In this document: positions 54,768-64,000 of the stretch, piece after piece
How positions within the stretch are numbered: position 1 is the stretch's first letter
Layout: every line of letters begins with the position of its first letter
Origin: Dethiosulfatarculus sandiegensis
Lineage (GTDB): Bacteria > Desulfobacterota > Desulfarculia > Desulfarculales > Desulfarculaceae
NCBI RefSeq assembly: GCF_000931935.2
Contig: NZ_AZAC01000078.1
Coordinates: forward strand, 124,001 to 188,000
Reading direction: 5' to 3'
Length of the DNA stretch: 64,000 bases
Program-made: the position numbers and the translations under genes
Notes under the pieces: model-generated
What the model was told of the DNA's origin: nothing
Seen by the model: the letters and a program-made list of their open reading frames with translations, nothing else
The model's database searches: none

Positions 54768-56129
54768 TTAGAAGAATTCCAGGCTAACGGTCAAAAGCTT
54801 CTCCACTTTGCCCAAGACCTGGCGCAAGAGGAAAATCAAGAGGTGGTCACCAGGTTCAACCACAGTATTACCACTGGGAATCATAACCTCGGCGCCCCTG
54901 ATCACTGCGGCGACCAAGGCCCCGCTCGGCATCTTGACATCAGCCAGGGGTTTGCCAACCACACCGGAAGTCGGCATGGCTTCCACTTCTATGACCTCGG
55001 CTCCTTCGTCCCTCAAGGAAGCCACATTTAACACCTTGCCCTTGCGCAGATAACGCAGGATAGCGGAAACCGCGGCAAAACGAGGGCTTACCACCAGTTC
55101 CAGCCCCAAGGTGCTCACCATGGGGACATAACCCAAATGCGCCACTCTGGCGATGGTGCGTTTGGCGCCCAGCTTTTTGCCCAAAAGCGCCATGAGCACA
55201 TTGCTCTCTTCATCCTGGGTCATGGCGGCAAAGACATCGGCTGCGCCTACGTTTTCTTCCTCCAGAAGGGTCAGGTCCGTGCCGTCGCCGTTTAAGACCA
55301 GCACGTCTTTCAGGCTGTCAACCAGCACCTCGCAGCGTTGCTGGTCCTTTTCGATAATGCGGCTTTTGATGCCCCTTTTCCTGGCTTCCTGGGCCACCGC
55401 AGAGCCTATGGCTCCGCCGCCGACCACCACCAGATTGCGGACCGGTTCGTTTGACAGACCGAAATGGGCCACTACATCGGCAATGGCGTTTTCACTGACC
55501 ACTACGTAGGCCAGGTCATTAACGCGCAGGTAATCCTCACCCCTGGGTATGATAACCTGTCCGGCCCTTTCAATGGCCACTACCAAAAAAGGCAGGCCGC
55601 CGGAGGGCCGCACCTGGGACATATCCTTACCCACCAGAGGGCTGGTGGCGGGCAACCTCAGCCCCAAAAGCTTAACCTGACCGTCGGCAAAATCCGTAAC
55701 CGATGAAGCGGCCGGAATGGCCAGGAATTCAATAATCTGATTGGCAACCTCCCTTTCGGGATTGATCACCACATCCACATCAAGGGTGGCCTGACCTTCG
55801 TCTTCGATAAACTCCAGATAATCCACATTCCTGATGCGGGCAACTCTGGTGGCCGCAGGCGCCAAGAGCCTGGCAAAACGACAGGCCTGCAAATTGACTT
55901 CATCACTGTCGGTGACAGCCACCACCAGGTCCACCTGGTCGATTCCGGATTCACGCAATATCCTGGGGCTGGAAGCCTCGCCCATAAGGGTCTGGACATC
56001 CATGGAATCGTTAACCTTGCGAAGCGCCTGGCTGCTACGGTCCACCAGAACCACATTTTGGCCCTCGCGGGAGAGCCTGAGCGCGGTATGGTAGCCTACT
56101 TCACCGGCGCCAAGAACTAGGACTTTCAT
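54768..56129 (-). CDS. trkA: Trk potassium uptake regulator TrkA
   Basis: 453 residues, with GAGGAG before the ATG. Two RCK units, each with a Rossmann motif: KVLVLGAGEVGYHTALRLS at the start and NLVVVGGGAIGSAVAQEA near residue 230, each followed by a TrkA-C part. It binds nucleotides and gates TrkH, encoded just downstream. Confidence 0.95.
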   Translation of the reverse strand: MKVLVLGAGEVGYHTALRLSREGQNVVLVDRSSQALRKVNDSMDVQTLMGEASSPRILRESGIDQVDLVVAVTDSDEVNLQACRFARLLAPAATRVARIRNVDYLEFIEDEGQATLDVDVVINPEREVANQIIEFLAIPAASSVTDFADGQVKLLGLRLPATSPLVGKDMSQVRPSGGLPFLVVAIERAGQVIIPRGEDYLRVNDLAYVVVSENAIADVVAHFGLSNEPVRNLVVVGGGAIGSAVAQEARKRGIKSRIIEKDQQRCEVLVDSLKDVLVLNGDGTDLTLLEEENVGAADVFAAMTQDEESNVLMALLGKKLGAKRTIARVAHLGYVPMVSTLGLELVVSPRFAAVSAILRYLRKGKVLNVASLRDEGAEVIEVEAMPTSGVVGKPLADVKMPSGALVAAVIRGAEVMIPSGNTVVEPGDHLLIFLLRQVLGKVEKLLTVSLEFF

Positions 56130-56254
56130 CCAAAACTCCTCGGTTCAACAGGCGGCTGGGAAAACACCTGAATCAACCCCGAAAACTTTAAAAAACTCCC
56201 TGCCGAACCTATATTCAATGCAATATTTGCGGGGATTAGCCCCGAAAAAATAAT

Positions 56255-56285
56255 GCGGATGGCATTTTTTTAGTTTACCATCCGC
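56255..56285 (-). terminator. Terminator of the glycosyltransferase cluster
   Basis: GCGGATGG pairs with CCATCCGC (56255-56262, 56278-56285); the minus strand continues ATTATTTTTTC. It lies 58 bases after the last gene of the cluster. The loop is 15 bases, somewhat long. Confidence 0.7.
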
Positions 56286-56342
56286 CCACTTCACAAACGA
56301 TTGCAGCACAGAAGATTAACACCACCCTGACAAATGGTCAAC

Positions 56343-57503
56343 TTACTTGAATTTTATTTCGCACACCTTTAAGACCGCTTCAGCGATCCTTTGGGCAAAG
56401 GCCTCTGTGTCAAAGGCCTGGGCATGTTTTACCATAGCCTCTTTTTCAAACAACTCCGGTTGAGACTCCAGGCGATCAAGCGCACCCAGCAGGGAATCCA
56501 CATTTTGTTCCGCAAAGAAAACCCCGGTGGCAAAACTTTTATCTGAGGCTTCAGGTGGTATCACCGTTTCCAGGGCTCCTCCCTTGCCATAGGCCACCAC
56601 CGGCACGCCCGAGGCCATGGATTCCAGGGGGGTGATGCCGAAATCCTCTTCCCCGGGGAACAAAAGGGCCTTTGCTCCGGCATAAAGACCGGGCAGATCC
56701 TCATCAGGCTGCCAGCCCAGGAACTCCACAGTCGGCCCGGCCAGGGATTTAAGTCTCTCCAGGTCCGGCCCCTTGCCGACCACCTTAAGCCTTCTGCCCG
56801 AACGCGAGCAAGCCGCCACGGCCAGGTCCACCCGTTTATAGGGCACCAGAGCGCTCAAAACCAGGTAATAGTCCGTTTCCCCGGCCTGTGGGGTGAAGCG
56901 CCCGGCTTCCACCGGCGGATTGATCACAATGGAGTCCCTGGCGTAATGCCGCTTGATCCTTTTAGCCACATGCTTTGAGTTGGCCCAAAAAAAATCAACC
57001 TGATCATTTGAACCCACATCCCAACGCTGCAGATGGGGACGCACAAAGGGCATTATCTTGGAAGCCAGCCCCCCCTTGTCTTTCCCAAAATAATCATCAT
57101 ACATATCCCATACATAACGCATAGGGGTATGTACATAGGCCGCATGAGCGGCCCCTGTGGGGACCTTTACTCCCTTGGCCACGCAATGGCTGGAGCTCAA
57201 AACCAGATCACAGGGAGGCAGTTTCAGCATCCCGGCGGCCAGGGGGAAAAGGGGGAGGTAATAACGATAATGGCTGTGGGCCAGGGGCAAACGATCGATA
57301 AAAGAGGTGTGGATGGGACGATCTTCTATGGTCTTTGAGACCGACCCCTTGATATGAACCAGGGTGTATAAGGGAGCCTTGGGAAACAAACGGCAAAAAA
57401 CCTCTAAAACCTTTTCACCTCCCCGCATACCGGTAAGCCAGTCATGCACCAATACAACCCTAAGATCCTTTAATTCATCGCAAATCTGCAAAGTGCACCT
57501 CAT
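56343..57503 (-). CDS. Family 4 glycosyltransferase
   Basis: 386 residues from the ATG at 57503, which overlaps the upstream stop (ATGA); 21 codons further upstream lie inside that gene. GT-B fold: N-terminal VVLVHDWLTGMRGGEKVLEV and C-terminal donor site LFPGEEDFGITPLESMASG with the E-x7-E signature. Three-gene run of GT4 enzymes, all overlapping by four bases, so one transcript. It probably adds a sugar to the O-antigen or capsule repeat. Confidence 0.9.
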   Translation of the reverse strand: MRCTLQICDELKDLRVVLVHDWLTGMRGGEKVLEVFCRLFPKAPLYTLVHIKGSVSKTIEDRPIHTSFIDRLPLAHSHYRYYLPLFPLAAGMLKLPPCDLVLSSSHCVAKGVKVPTGAAHAAYVHTPMRYVWDMYDDYFGKDKGGLASKIMPFVRPHLQRWDVGSNDQVDFFWANSKHVAKRIKRHYARDSIVINPPVEAGRFTPQAGETDYYLVLSALVPYKRVDLAVAACSRSGRRLKVVGKGPDLERLKSLAGPTVEFLGWQPDEDLPGLYAGAKALLFPGEEDFGITPLESMASGVPVVAYGKGGALETVIPPEASDKSFATGVFFAEQNVDSLLGALDRLESQPELFEKEAMVKHAQAFDTEAFAQRIAEAVLKVCEIKFK

Positions 57504-58600
57504 AGAGAGCCATGGGAGGCAATGGTTTTTAAAGCCTTTAAGGCGGTTTCGGCCGAGTTCCGCCACGTGAAGCGGGCGGCCTGTTCAGGGCCCAGGGCAG
57601 CCAGACGCTTCATTTCACCAGGGTCTTCTAAAAGATTCATCAGGGCTTGGGCCAGGGGTTCGGGCTCGGGCCCGGTCAAAACCCCGGCTTGGCCAACCAC
57701 CTCGGGCAGTGATGCCTGGTCGCTTGCCACCACCGGCGTCCCCGAAGCCATGGCCTCCAGGGCGGGCAGGCCAAAACCTTCGTAAAGGGAAGGCATGACC
57801 ACAGCTGCGGCTGCTCCATAGGCCAGGCGCAATTTTTCGTCATCCAGGGAAGAACTGAAAATCAAATCCCCACCCGTCTTAACCTGGGGGAAATCATCCT
57901 GCTTAACTCCCACCAGGACCAGAGCCGGGGCTTGATCAGCCATTTTCCTTTTTAAGATGTCATGGGCCTTTATAAGAGAAAGCAAATTCTTGTGCGGCTT
58001 TTTATTGCCCACCCCCAAGAGATATCCCTCCGGCCAGCCCAGTTCATCAAGCGCCTTTTGCCTTTCTTTCCGCTCAAGGGGCTTAAAACGCGAATCCACT
58101 CCGTTTGGTGTAATCAGCACCTTTTCGGGCTCCACCTTTAAAAGCTCCACAACATCTTTTTTAGAGTGTTCGCTTACAGTGAAAACCGCCCGGGCCTTAC
58201 GGGCCGCCGGGCCGACCACAAAGCGGTAATAGTATTTTTGTTTCAGCCCGTAGTCCCCCGCAAACCTGAGGTGGATAAGGTCGTGGATAGTAACCACCAT
58301 GGGTCCGTTAAACCTGGCCGGGGGACCGAAAAAAGGACAATGGTAAACATCACCCCTTAGGGCGTTAAGTATCTTGGGCAGAGTAAACTGGGCCCTGGGG
58401 CCATAGGGGCTCAAGCCGCAGGCAATAGCCACAAGGCGGGGATCTTTAGGCAACAGTTCGCCGTGTTCAGGCTTTACGACCAGCACCCCGACACCCAATT
58501 CCTGATCCAGCTCCAGGATGGCCTTGAGCAGCTCCAGGCCGTAGCGGGTCATGCCGTGCATATGCGGGGATAAAATGCGCAGGTCGTAGATCAGCTTCAC
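57500..58600 (-). CDS. Family 4 glycosyltransferase
   Basis: 366 residues, ATGA overlaps on both sides. GT-B fold with HMHGMTRYGLELLKAIL near the N-terminus, VGNKKPHKNL in the middle and MPSLYEGFGLPALEAMASG (E-x7-E) at the donor site. Similar to mannosyl/rhamnosyl transferases of the same group as the next gene, suggesting duplication. Sugar unknown. Confidence 0.92.
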   Translation of the reverse strand: MKLIYDLRILSPHMHGMTRYGLELLKAILELDQELGVGVLVVKPEHGELLPKDPRLVAIACGLSPYGPRAQFTLPKILNALRGDVYHCPFFGPPARFNGPMVVTIHDLIHLRFAGDYGLKQKYYYRFVVGPAARKARAVFTVSEHSKKDVVELLKVEPEKVLITPNGVDSRFKPLERKERQKALDELGWPEGYLLGVGNKKPHKNLLSLIKAHDILKRKMADQAPALVLVGVKQDDFPQVKTGGDLIFSSSLDDEKLRLAYGAAAAVVMPSLYEGFGLPALEAMASGTPVVASDQASLPEVVGQAGVLTGPEPEPLAQALMNLLEDPGEMKRLAALGPEQAARFTWRNSAETALKALKTIASHGSL

Positions 58601-59754
58601 TTGAAGTCCCTTTCGTTGTAAACCCTGCGATAGACATCCATGGTCTCGCTGGCCGCCTTTTCCCAGGAGAATTTGGCGGACTGGGCCAGCCCCCTGGCCT
58701 TTAGATCCCGATGCAGGTCGCTGTCCTCGAGAACCCGCAAAATACCTTCGGCAATGGAATCCTCCAAATAAGGGTCCACCAAAACAGCGGCATCATCAAC
58801 AATTTCAGGCAGGGAACTTATATTGCTGGTAACCACCGGGGTTCCACAACTCATGGCCTCCAGCACCGGCAGGCCGAATCCCTCGTACAAAGAGGGAAAG
58901 ATAAAGGCCTCGGCCGCATTCATCAAAATCGGCAGGTCCTCACTCGGCACGTAACCTGTAAAAATCACATCTTCAGACAGATCCACACCGCCTAGGTTGC
59001 GGAAAAGTTTTTTGGTGAGCCAGCCCTTTTGGCCTGTAATCACCAGCTTCACAGCCCCCTTAAGCCGGTCGCGTAGAAGCAGGTAGGCCTTCATCAGGCG
59101 AACCAGGTTCTTTCTGGGCTCAATGTTGCCCACATGATAGATGAACGGGCCTTCTATGCCGTAACGGCGGCAGGTGTTTTTTAACAGCTGTTCATCCTCC
59201 ACCACCCGGAAATCCGGTTGAGCCGCCTCATGCACCACGGTTATCTTGTCAGGATCCAGGTTAAGGATCTGGACCATGTCATTTTTGGTGTTTTCACTGA
59301 CGCTGATCACCCGGTCGGCCCTTTTGACCACTCTTTTGATCAACCAGCGCATGTACATGGCATATTTACGGGGAATGGTGTCCGGAAAAAGAAAGGCCAC
59401 CAAGTCGTGAATAGTCACCACCTTGGAGTAGGTTCCACCGTGCAAAGGTATCAAGGTGGCCGGGCCGTGCATTACCTGGATGTCTTTCTGCTCCAAGACA
59501 CCGGGCAGCCAGAAATGTTCCCACATATCACCCAAGGGATGATTTTCATGGGATATCCTGGTTTGATGAGTAAGCTCGGACGGCAAATCCCAGCCTATCT
59601 CCAAAAGGTTGTCCCTTTGCCCCACCAAGAGGAATTCCTCTTCCGGAGCCACCTTGCGCAGCCCCTTCAACAGGTGGAGCACATAGTTGCCCACGCCTGA
59701 GCGCAAGGCTGTGACAGTCCTGACATCAATGGCGATTCTCACCGCTTCTCCCAT
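58597..59754 (-). CDS. Family 4 glycosyltransferase
   Basis: 385 residues. N-terminal IAIDVRTVTALRSGVGNYVLHLL is typical of GT4 enzymes, NIEPRKNLVRLMKAY lies in the middle and FPSLYEGFGLPVLEAMSCG contains the E-x7-E motif. First of the three overlapping GT4 genes. The gap to the flippase gene upstream is 192 bases, so a promoter may lie there. Confidence 0.92.
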   Translation of the reverse strand: MGEAVRIAIDVRTVTALRSGVGNYVLHLLKGLRKVAPEEEFLLVGQRDNLLEIGWDLPSELTHQTRISHENHPLGDMWEHFWLPGVLEQKDIQVMHGPATLIPLHGGTYSKVVTIHDLVAFLFPDTIPRKYAMYMRWLIKRVVKRADRVISVSENTKNDMVQILNLDPDKITVVHEAAQPDFRVVEDEQLLKNTCRRYGIEGPFIYHVGNIEPRKNLVRLMKAYLLLRDRLKGAVKLVITGQKGWLTKKLFRNLGGVDLSEDVIFTGYVPSEDLPILMNAAEAFIFPSLYEGFGLPVLEAMSCGTPVVTSNISSLPEIVDDAAVLVDPYLEDSIAEGILRVLEDSDLHRDLKARGLAQSAKFSWEKAASETMDVYRRVYNERDFK

Positions 59755-59946
59755 TCGTCAAAAAGGGCCTTTGATCTCAAATGTTATATAAGGCGGCCCT
59801 GCGGCCAAACGGCCCGGTATGAATGCAAAACAACTAAGCGCGGCCTTTTTTTACAGGCACTGCTTTTTTAAAGCCCGGCGGCCACTACCAGCTTATCCCT
59901 TGGCTCTTATTATTGGCAACGTCGCTTTGCCAAAGATTTTCCGTTT

Positions 59947-61422
59947 TCATTCAGCTTCGCTTCCGGCGGCCTTGGCGGGATTGCGCAGCAGGCCCCACAA
60001 CTCAATGACTTCCTTTTTGGTGAGCCCCCTGAGGGCAAAGAGGGCCGCCGCATAGATGATAATACCAGCCGGGATCACTAAAAGGACATGCCAATCACCT
60101 GCCAGCCACAGGCCGACCCCCATGATCCCGGCCGCCAGGGCCGGGCGCAGGGCCGTACTCAGGATCTCCACCGCTCCCTTGCCCCTGCCTATGAAATAGG
60201 AGCACTGGGTGAACAAAACCACCTCGGTGACGCAGGTGGCAAAGGCTGCCCCCATGAATCCGTAGGCCGGGATCAGCCACAGGTTCAACCCCACATTGAC
60301 CAGCACGCAGGCGCCGGTAGCCCAGGCCAAAAGCCTTTGCCTCCCTTGAGAGGTGAGCATGGCCATCTGCAAAAAATTAAGGAATAAAAGACCCAAGACC
60401 GGAGCCAGCCAGATAAATACCGGGCCGGTGGGGCCAAAGCTGGGGCCATATACCAGAGAGGTGATATCCTGACGAACGGTCCACAACCCCACTGCCGAGG
60501 GGATTCCCAGAATAAGCATCAGTCTTTGTCCCTGGCTGTAGAGCTTCCTCATGGCCCGGGGGCTTTTCTGGGCCAGGCTGGAAAGCACCGGCAAAAGCGC
60601 GGCCGCGGCCATGGCCGGAACCATGGCTGCGGCATCGATCACCCGCACCCCGGCCGCATACCAGCCTATCTCCCTGAAGGTGGCTCCCATGGCCTCCATC
60701 ATCACAATATCCACCCGGAAATAAACCAGGATAAAAATATTGGTCAGGGCCAAGGGCAAGGACTCCTTGAACAGGCTTTTGAAAAATGCCGGATCCCAGG
60801 AAGGGGTAAACCCCTTGAGGGCCTTTAACTTGTAAAGGGAAAGGCAGGCAGCCAGTGCATTGGCTATTAAAAGACCCAGGGCCAGGCCCCAGACCCCCAG
60901 CCCGGCGGCCAGAAGGCTGCCGGCGGCCAAAAGGGCCGCGAACCGGCCGGTGACCTTGATCATGGCGTCCAAGTCCATGCGCTCCAAGGCATTGAACCCG
61001 GCCACTCCCAAGTCGGAAAGGCCCCAAAAAGACTGGGCCAGGGTCACGGCCAAAATAAGGGCCGTGTCTTCCAGTGGATAGCCCTTAAAAAGGCAAAACC
61101 CCAGAATAACTGTCAGCATAAGGCTGAGCAGACTGAGTTTCATTACCAGGAGATTGCCTGCGTATTTGGGGATAAGCGCGGGATTTCGAGCGCAATCCCG
61201 CACAAAAAGGGTGTTCAGCCCCAAATCCATGCCGATCTGGGCCAGGGCTGCCAGTGAGGCGGCAAAGGAATAACGTCCGTACTCGCCCGCCCCTATAATC
61301 CGGGCGGTAAATATAAAAAGCGCGGCGAAACAGACCCTGGCCAGGGTTTCCCCCAAGGACTTGAATAAGAGATTACGCCCTGCCCGGGCAAGGGGCGAAA
61401 GGCGCTCTTCTCCGGCGTCCAT
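59947..61422 (-). CDS. Polysaccharide flippase (Wzx/MATE-like)
   Basis: 491 residues from the ATG at 61422 (TGATG overlap with the upstream gene; GTG at 61425 also possible). About 12-14 helices, with ARIIGAGEYGRYSFAASLAALAQIG near the N-terminus as in Wzx/RfbX proteins. It should move lipid-linked repeat units across the inner membrane. Its presence implies Wzx/Wzy-type assembly; no Wzy polymerase was recognised here. Confidence 0.88.
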   Translation of the reverse strand: MDAGEERLSPLARAGRNLLFKSLGETLARVCFAALFIFTARIIGAGEYGRYSFAASLAALAQIGMDLGLNTLFVRDCARNPALIPKYAGNLLVMKLSLLSLMLTVILGFCLFKGYPLEDTALILAVTLAQSFWGLSDLGVAGFNALERMDLDAMIKVTGRFAALLAAGSLLAAGLGVWGLALGLLIANALAACLSLYKLKALKGFTPSWDPAFFKSLFKESLPLALTNIFILVYFRVDIVMMEAMGATFREIGWYAAGVRVIDAAAMVPAMAAAALLPVLSSLAQKSPRAMRKLYSQGQRLMLILGIPSAVGLWTVRQDITSLVYGPSFGPTGPVFIWLAPVLGLLFLNFLQMAMLTSQGRQRLLAWATGACVLVNVGLNLWLIPAYGFMGAAFATCVTEVVLFTQCSYFIGRGKGAVEILSTALRPALAAGIMGVGLWLAGDWHVLLVIPAGIIIYAAALFALRGLTKKEVIELWGLLRNPAKAAGSEAE

Positions 61423-62375
61423 CACCGTTTTGATTCGCCGTTCAGCACCTCGCGCACCGTATAGGTTGCCTTGGCCTGGGTCTCGTAATAGGTGCGGACC
61501 TGCAGTTCACCCAAAAGACCAATGCTTATAAGCTGCACCCCGACCAACATCAAAAGCACGGCCAGGATAAGGCCAGGCTTGCCCCAAAGAGGCACGGCAA
61601 AGAAAAGACGCTGAATTGTATAATAAAGAGCCAAAAGAAATCCCGCTCCTCCGGTGGCCAGGCCCCATAGCCCGAAAAGCTGTATGGGCTTGGTGCCGTA
61701 GGAGAGCAGAAACTTAACTGTAAAGAGATCAAGGAGCACCCTGGGCGTGCGGCTGATGCCGTATTTGCTGGAACCGGCGGTGCGCGCCCTGTGGTTTACC
61801 GGCACCTCTTTTATCCTGACCCCCACAGCACTGGCTATGGCCGGAATAAAGCGGTGCATCTCTCCGTAAAGCCGGATGCTCTGCACCACTTCCCTGCGAA
61901 AGGCCTTTAAGGTGCAACCATAATCATGCAGCTCCACCTTGGTGATCCGGCTGATAAGGCCGTTGGCCAGGCGGGAAGGCAGCTTGCGGGAAAGATAGGC
62001 GTCCTGGCGGTCGGCCCGCCAGCCTGCCACCAAGTCATAGCCCTTGTTCAGCTCGGCAAGCAGCATGGGGATGTCCGCGGGATCGTTTTGCAAGTCCCCG
62101 TCCATGGTGACAACCACCTTGCCCAGGGCATGGTCAAAACCCGCGCTCATGGCCGCGGTCTGGCCGAAATTGCGCCTGAGGCCGACCACCTTGGCCTTGA
62201 TATCCTCTTTTGCCACTTCCCTCAAAAGGTCAAAGGTCTTATCTGCGGAGCCGTCGTCCACATAAACCACTTCCCAGTCCAGGCCCAGCCCTTCCATGGC
62301 GGCGGTTATCTCATTGTGCAGGTTTTTGATGTTATCCTCTTCGTTGTAAAGGGGAATCACTATTGAAAGATCCAC
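61422..62375 (-). CDS. GtrB/ArnC-like family 2 glycosyltransferase
   Basis: 317 residues, GTG start with AGGACAG upstream. GT-A part: LSIVIPLYNEEDNIKNL, YVDDGSADKT, TMDGDLQNDPADIP. Two C-terminal membrane helices (LATGGAGFLLALYYTIQ and LILAVLLMLVGVQLISIGLLG) as in polyprenyl-phosphate sugar synthases such as GtrB and ArnC. It loads a sugar onto undecaprenyl phosphate at the inner membrane. Confidence 0.92.
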   Translation of the reverse strand: MDLSIVIPLYNEEDNIKNLHNEITAAMEGLGLDWEVVYVDDGSADKTFDLLREVAKEDIKAKVVGLRRNFGQTAAMSAGFDHALGKVVVTMDGDLQNDPADIPMLLAELNKGYDLVAGWRADRQDAYLSRKLPSRLANGLISRITKVELHDYGCTLKAFRREVVQSIRLYGEMHRFIPAIASAVGVRIKEVPVNHRARTAGSSKYGISRTPRVLLDLFTVKFLLSYGTKPIQLFGLWGLATGGAGFLLALYYTIQRLFFAVPLWGKPGLILAVLLMLVGVQLISIGLLGELQVRTYYETQAKATYTVREVLNGESKR

Positions 62376-62440
62376 CTGTCCTGTTTCTCCTTGCCAGGCA
62401 ATATCCGCCTGAAAACGGTTACGCCGGATTTAGCCACGCC

Positions 62441-63613
62441 TTATAAGGCCAGCGCCTTTTCCAGAACCTCTTCGTAACGGCGGCCGCCGGCTTCCCAGGA
62501 AAACTCCTGCTCCACCCTGGCGCGGGCCGCCTCGCCCTTGGCCCGGCAGGCGTCCGGGTCGGCCAACAGATCCAATATGGCCCGGGCCAGACCGGCTGGA
62601 TCCGGCGTGGGGGCATAGGCCCCGCAATCGGCCAGAAAACGACGGTTGTTATGGTTGTCAAAACAAGCCACGGCCAAGCCGCCGCCCATATAATTTATGA
62701 TCTTGCCGCTGGCTTCACCGGCCGCATCCACCTTGGGGTCAACCGCCACATCGCCTATCTTGAGATAATCCGGCAATAGGAAATAGTCAACCTGCCCCAC
62801 AAAAAGGCAATCTTCGGCCACACCGAGTTTCTCGACCAGGGCCTTGCTATCCTCCACCGGATAGCCCACCACCAGAAAATAGGCATCCGGTTTTTCCTTG
62901 AGCACATGGGGAATGGCCTCGAAAAAGTTATCCACTCCCTTACTGGACAAAAGAGCGCCGGTATAGAGCACGATCGGGCGATTTTGATCAATGCCCAGCT
63001 CCTCTTTCAAATCCGTGCGGCCGGTGCCCTTGAAAAAGCCCATATGCACACCATCGATAATGGTCTGCACCCGGTTTTGGGGAAGCCCCATTTCTTTTTC
63101 CAGAAACTCGCTCACCGTCTCATTGGAGCCGACCAGCTGATTGGAGAAACGGCTGATTATCTTCTCCACCAGGCGGAACATGGGACGCACAAAGGGAACT
63201 TTGTCCAGCCAGCCATAGGAATCCAGTTCACCGGTCAGGCTGCCCTGCACATCAAAGACAACAGGGATCTTTTTACCGGTGAGCCAGGCGGCCATTTTAC
63301 CCAGAAGCGCACCCTCGTGCAGGTGGCCGTGGATCACGTCCGGCTTGAAATTGCGCACCGCCTCCATGGTCTTTAAAAGCAAGAGCCAGTCCAGGTAGAA
63401 CTTGCCCAGGGCGGGGCCCGCCTCAAGCTTGTCATACCATTTAACGGCCTTGGTGCGCCAGGTCGGGACGCCTTCGATATCCCTGCCCAGGTGATAGGTC
63501 ACCAAAAGGACCTCATGCCCCCGCCTTTGCAGGGCCTGGGCCTCTCCCAGTATTCGCATGTGGCAACCCCGGTCCGCAAAAAAGGGGGTTGGGGCCACGG
63601 CTAATATCTTCAT
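62441..63613 (-). CDS. Family 4 glycosyltransferase
   Basis: 390 residues from the ATG at 63613; 21 more codons are open upstream but the family start MKILAVAPTPFFADRGCHMR sits here. VLYTGALLSSKGVDNFFEAI and the donor region DPKVDAAGEASGKIINYMGGG are GT4-like. The typical E-x-FG motif is replaced by GEASGKIINY, as in a GT4 subgroup. Same strand as the rest of the cluster. Confidence 0.88.
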   Translation of the reverse strand: MKILAVAPTPFFADRGCHMRILGEAQALQRRGHEVLLVTYHLGRDIEGVPTWRTKAVKWYDKLEAGPALGKFYLDWLLLLKTMEAVRNFKPDVIHGHLHEGALLGKMAAWLTGKKIPVVFDVQGSLTGELDSYGWLDKVPFVRPMFRLVEKIISRFSNQLVGSNETVSEFLEKEMGLPQNRVQTIIDGVHMGFFKGTGRTDLKEELGIDQNRPIVLYTGALLSSKGVDNFFEAIPHVLKEKPDAYFLVVGYPVEDSKALVEKLGVAEDCLFVGQVDYFLLPDYLKIGDVAVDPKVDAAGEASGKIINYMGGGLAVACFDNHNNRRFLADCGAYAPTPDPAGLARAILDLLADPDACRAKGEAARARVEQEFSWEAGGRRYEEVLEKALAL

Positions 63614-63710
63614 TTTTTTCCGCCCGGGGCCTTTGAGGCCCAGATTAGTTTGGCCATAGGAGGGATTTTTCCTCAAAGATCCCCTTATACTTAAACAAAA
63701 CAGGCCCGGA

Positions 63711-64000
63711 TTAATGCGTGCCCAACTTGGTTAATATAGACTCGGCCAGGAAGTTTTTCAAATGCTCGGTGGGCGCCCCCAGGAAGGTGGAGCGTCTTAT
63801 CCGGTCACACTCTGAACATATAACATAATTTTCAGGCTGTTTTCCGGCATGAGCCTTGCGCAAAGACCGAATGGGTCTATCCCGCCAAATCTCAAGCAGG
63901 CTCTTTTCATCGGCCCAGCCCAGGGTGATCTGCCCGAAAAAATCCTGGGGGCAGGCAGTGACGCAACCGTCACTCAAAACCGCCAGTCCGTACCAGGGAA
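63711..64000 (-). CDS. SPASM-domain radical SAM protein, C-terminal part
   Basis: Partial: it enters from beyond the window edge, and the open frame continues through the last base. What is visible is a SPASM domain: LSDGCVTACPQDFFGQITLG, LLEIWRDRPIRSLRKAH and VICSECDR, which carry auxiliary-cluster cysteines. The radical SAM core would lie outside. Its position in a polysaccharide cluster parallels the radical SAM gene at 88-1182. Confidence 0.78.
   Translation of the reverse strand, partial: PWYGLAVLSDGCVTACPQDFFGQITLGWADEKSLLEIWRDRPIRSLRKAHAGKQPENYVICSECDRIRRSTFLGAPTEHLKNFLAESILTKLGTH

Overview
The window looks like chromosomal DNA of an anaerobic, Gram-negative deltaproteobacterium (Desulfobacterota), possibly a sulfate reducer of the Desulfarculus or Desulfatibacillum type. 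The clues are two TRAP transporter operons, a sigma-54 enhancer-binding regulator, an in-frame UGA in a methionine sulfoxide reductase that reads as selenocysteine, and dense envelope-glycan gene content. This assignment is inference from gene content; no rRNA or tRNA gene was seen. No insertion sequence, phage or CRISPR array was found.

Layout. 88-6054: a radical SAM/SPASM protein, then two PA14-containing membrane proteins (one a GT-C glycosyltransferase) and an MFS transporter. 6391-12387 (minus): a catabolic operon made of an arylsulfotransferase-like propeller, a TRAP binding protein, a fused TRAP DctQM permease and a PAS/sigma-54 activator. A very good -24/-12 promoter lies upstream of it, and further upstream are repeated motifs that could be its enhancer sites. 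13033-22430: household genes, including a parvulin-like/TPR/SPOR lipoprotein, an Old Yellow Enzyme-type flavoprotein, an SDR epimerase, trmB, a DUF721 protein, a TrmN6-like methyltransferase, a DUF1015 protein and a 59-residue zinc-ribbon protein. 22690-28502: a complete CDP-tyvelose set (rfbF, rfbG, rfbS-like, rfbH, rfbE) plus a GT2 glycosyltransferase. 28572-31802: a ZIP metal transporter facing a two-gene unit of a KAP P-loop NTPase and a helical-repeat protein.

32212-37340 (minus): a second TRAP operon (esterase, DctQ, DctM, DctP) with a GntR/FCD repressor gene. A long inverted repeat sits over a sigma-70 promoter, and the same motif recurs upstream of the repressor gene. 37918-40700: a small frameshifted ORF, an exported MsrA whose catalytic residue is encoded by UGA with a SECIS-like hairpin directly after it, and a beta-propeller protein with a serine-rich N-terminus. 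41004-46704: a large GT-C protein, an LPG-synthase-type membrane protein and a DUF2304-GT2 fusion. 47072-53071: an oxidative pentose phosphate operon (tkt, gnd, zwf, pgl) ending in an SRAP gene. 53137-56129: trkH and trkA. 56343-64000 (minus): a polysaccharide cluster of four GT4 enzymes, a Wzx-type flippase, a GtrB-like GT2 and a SPASM-domain protein that runs off the window.

Overall the window combines surface-glycan assembly with two self-contained uptake-plus-first-enzyme modules, each carrying its own regulator. The most notable observations are the selenoprotein MsrA, which ordinary ORF calling splits in two, the sigma-54 arylsulfotransferase/TRAP operon, the operator-over-promoter arrangement of the second TRAP operon, and the unexplained KAP NTPase pair.
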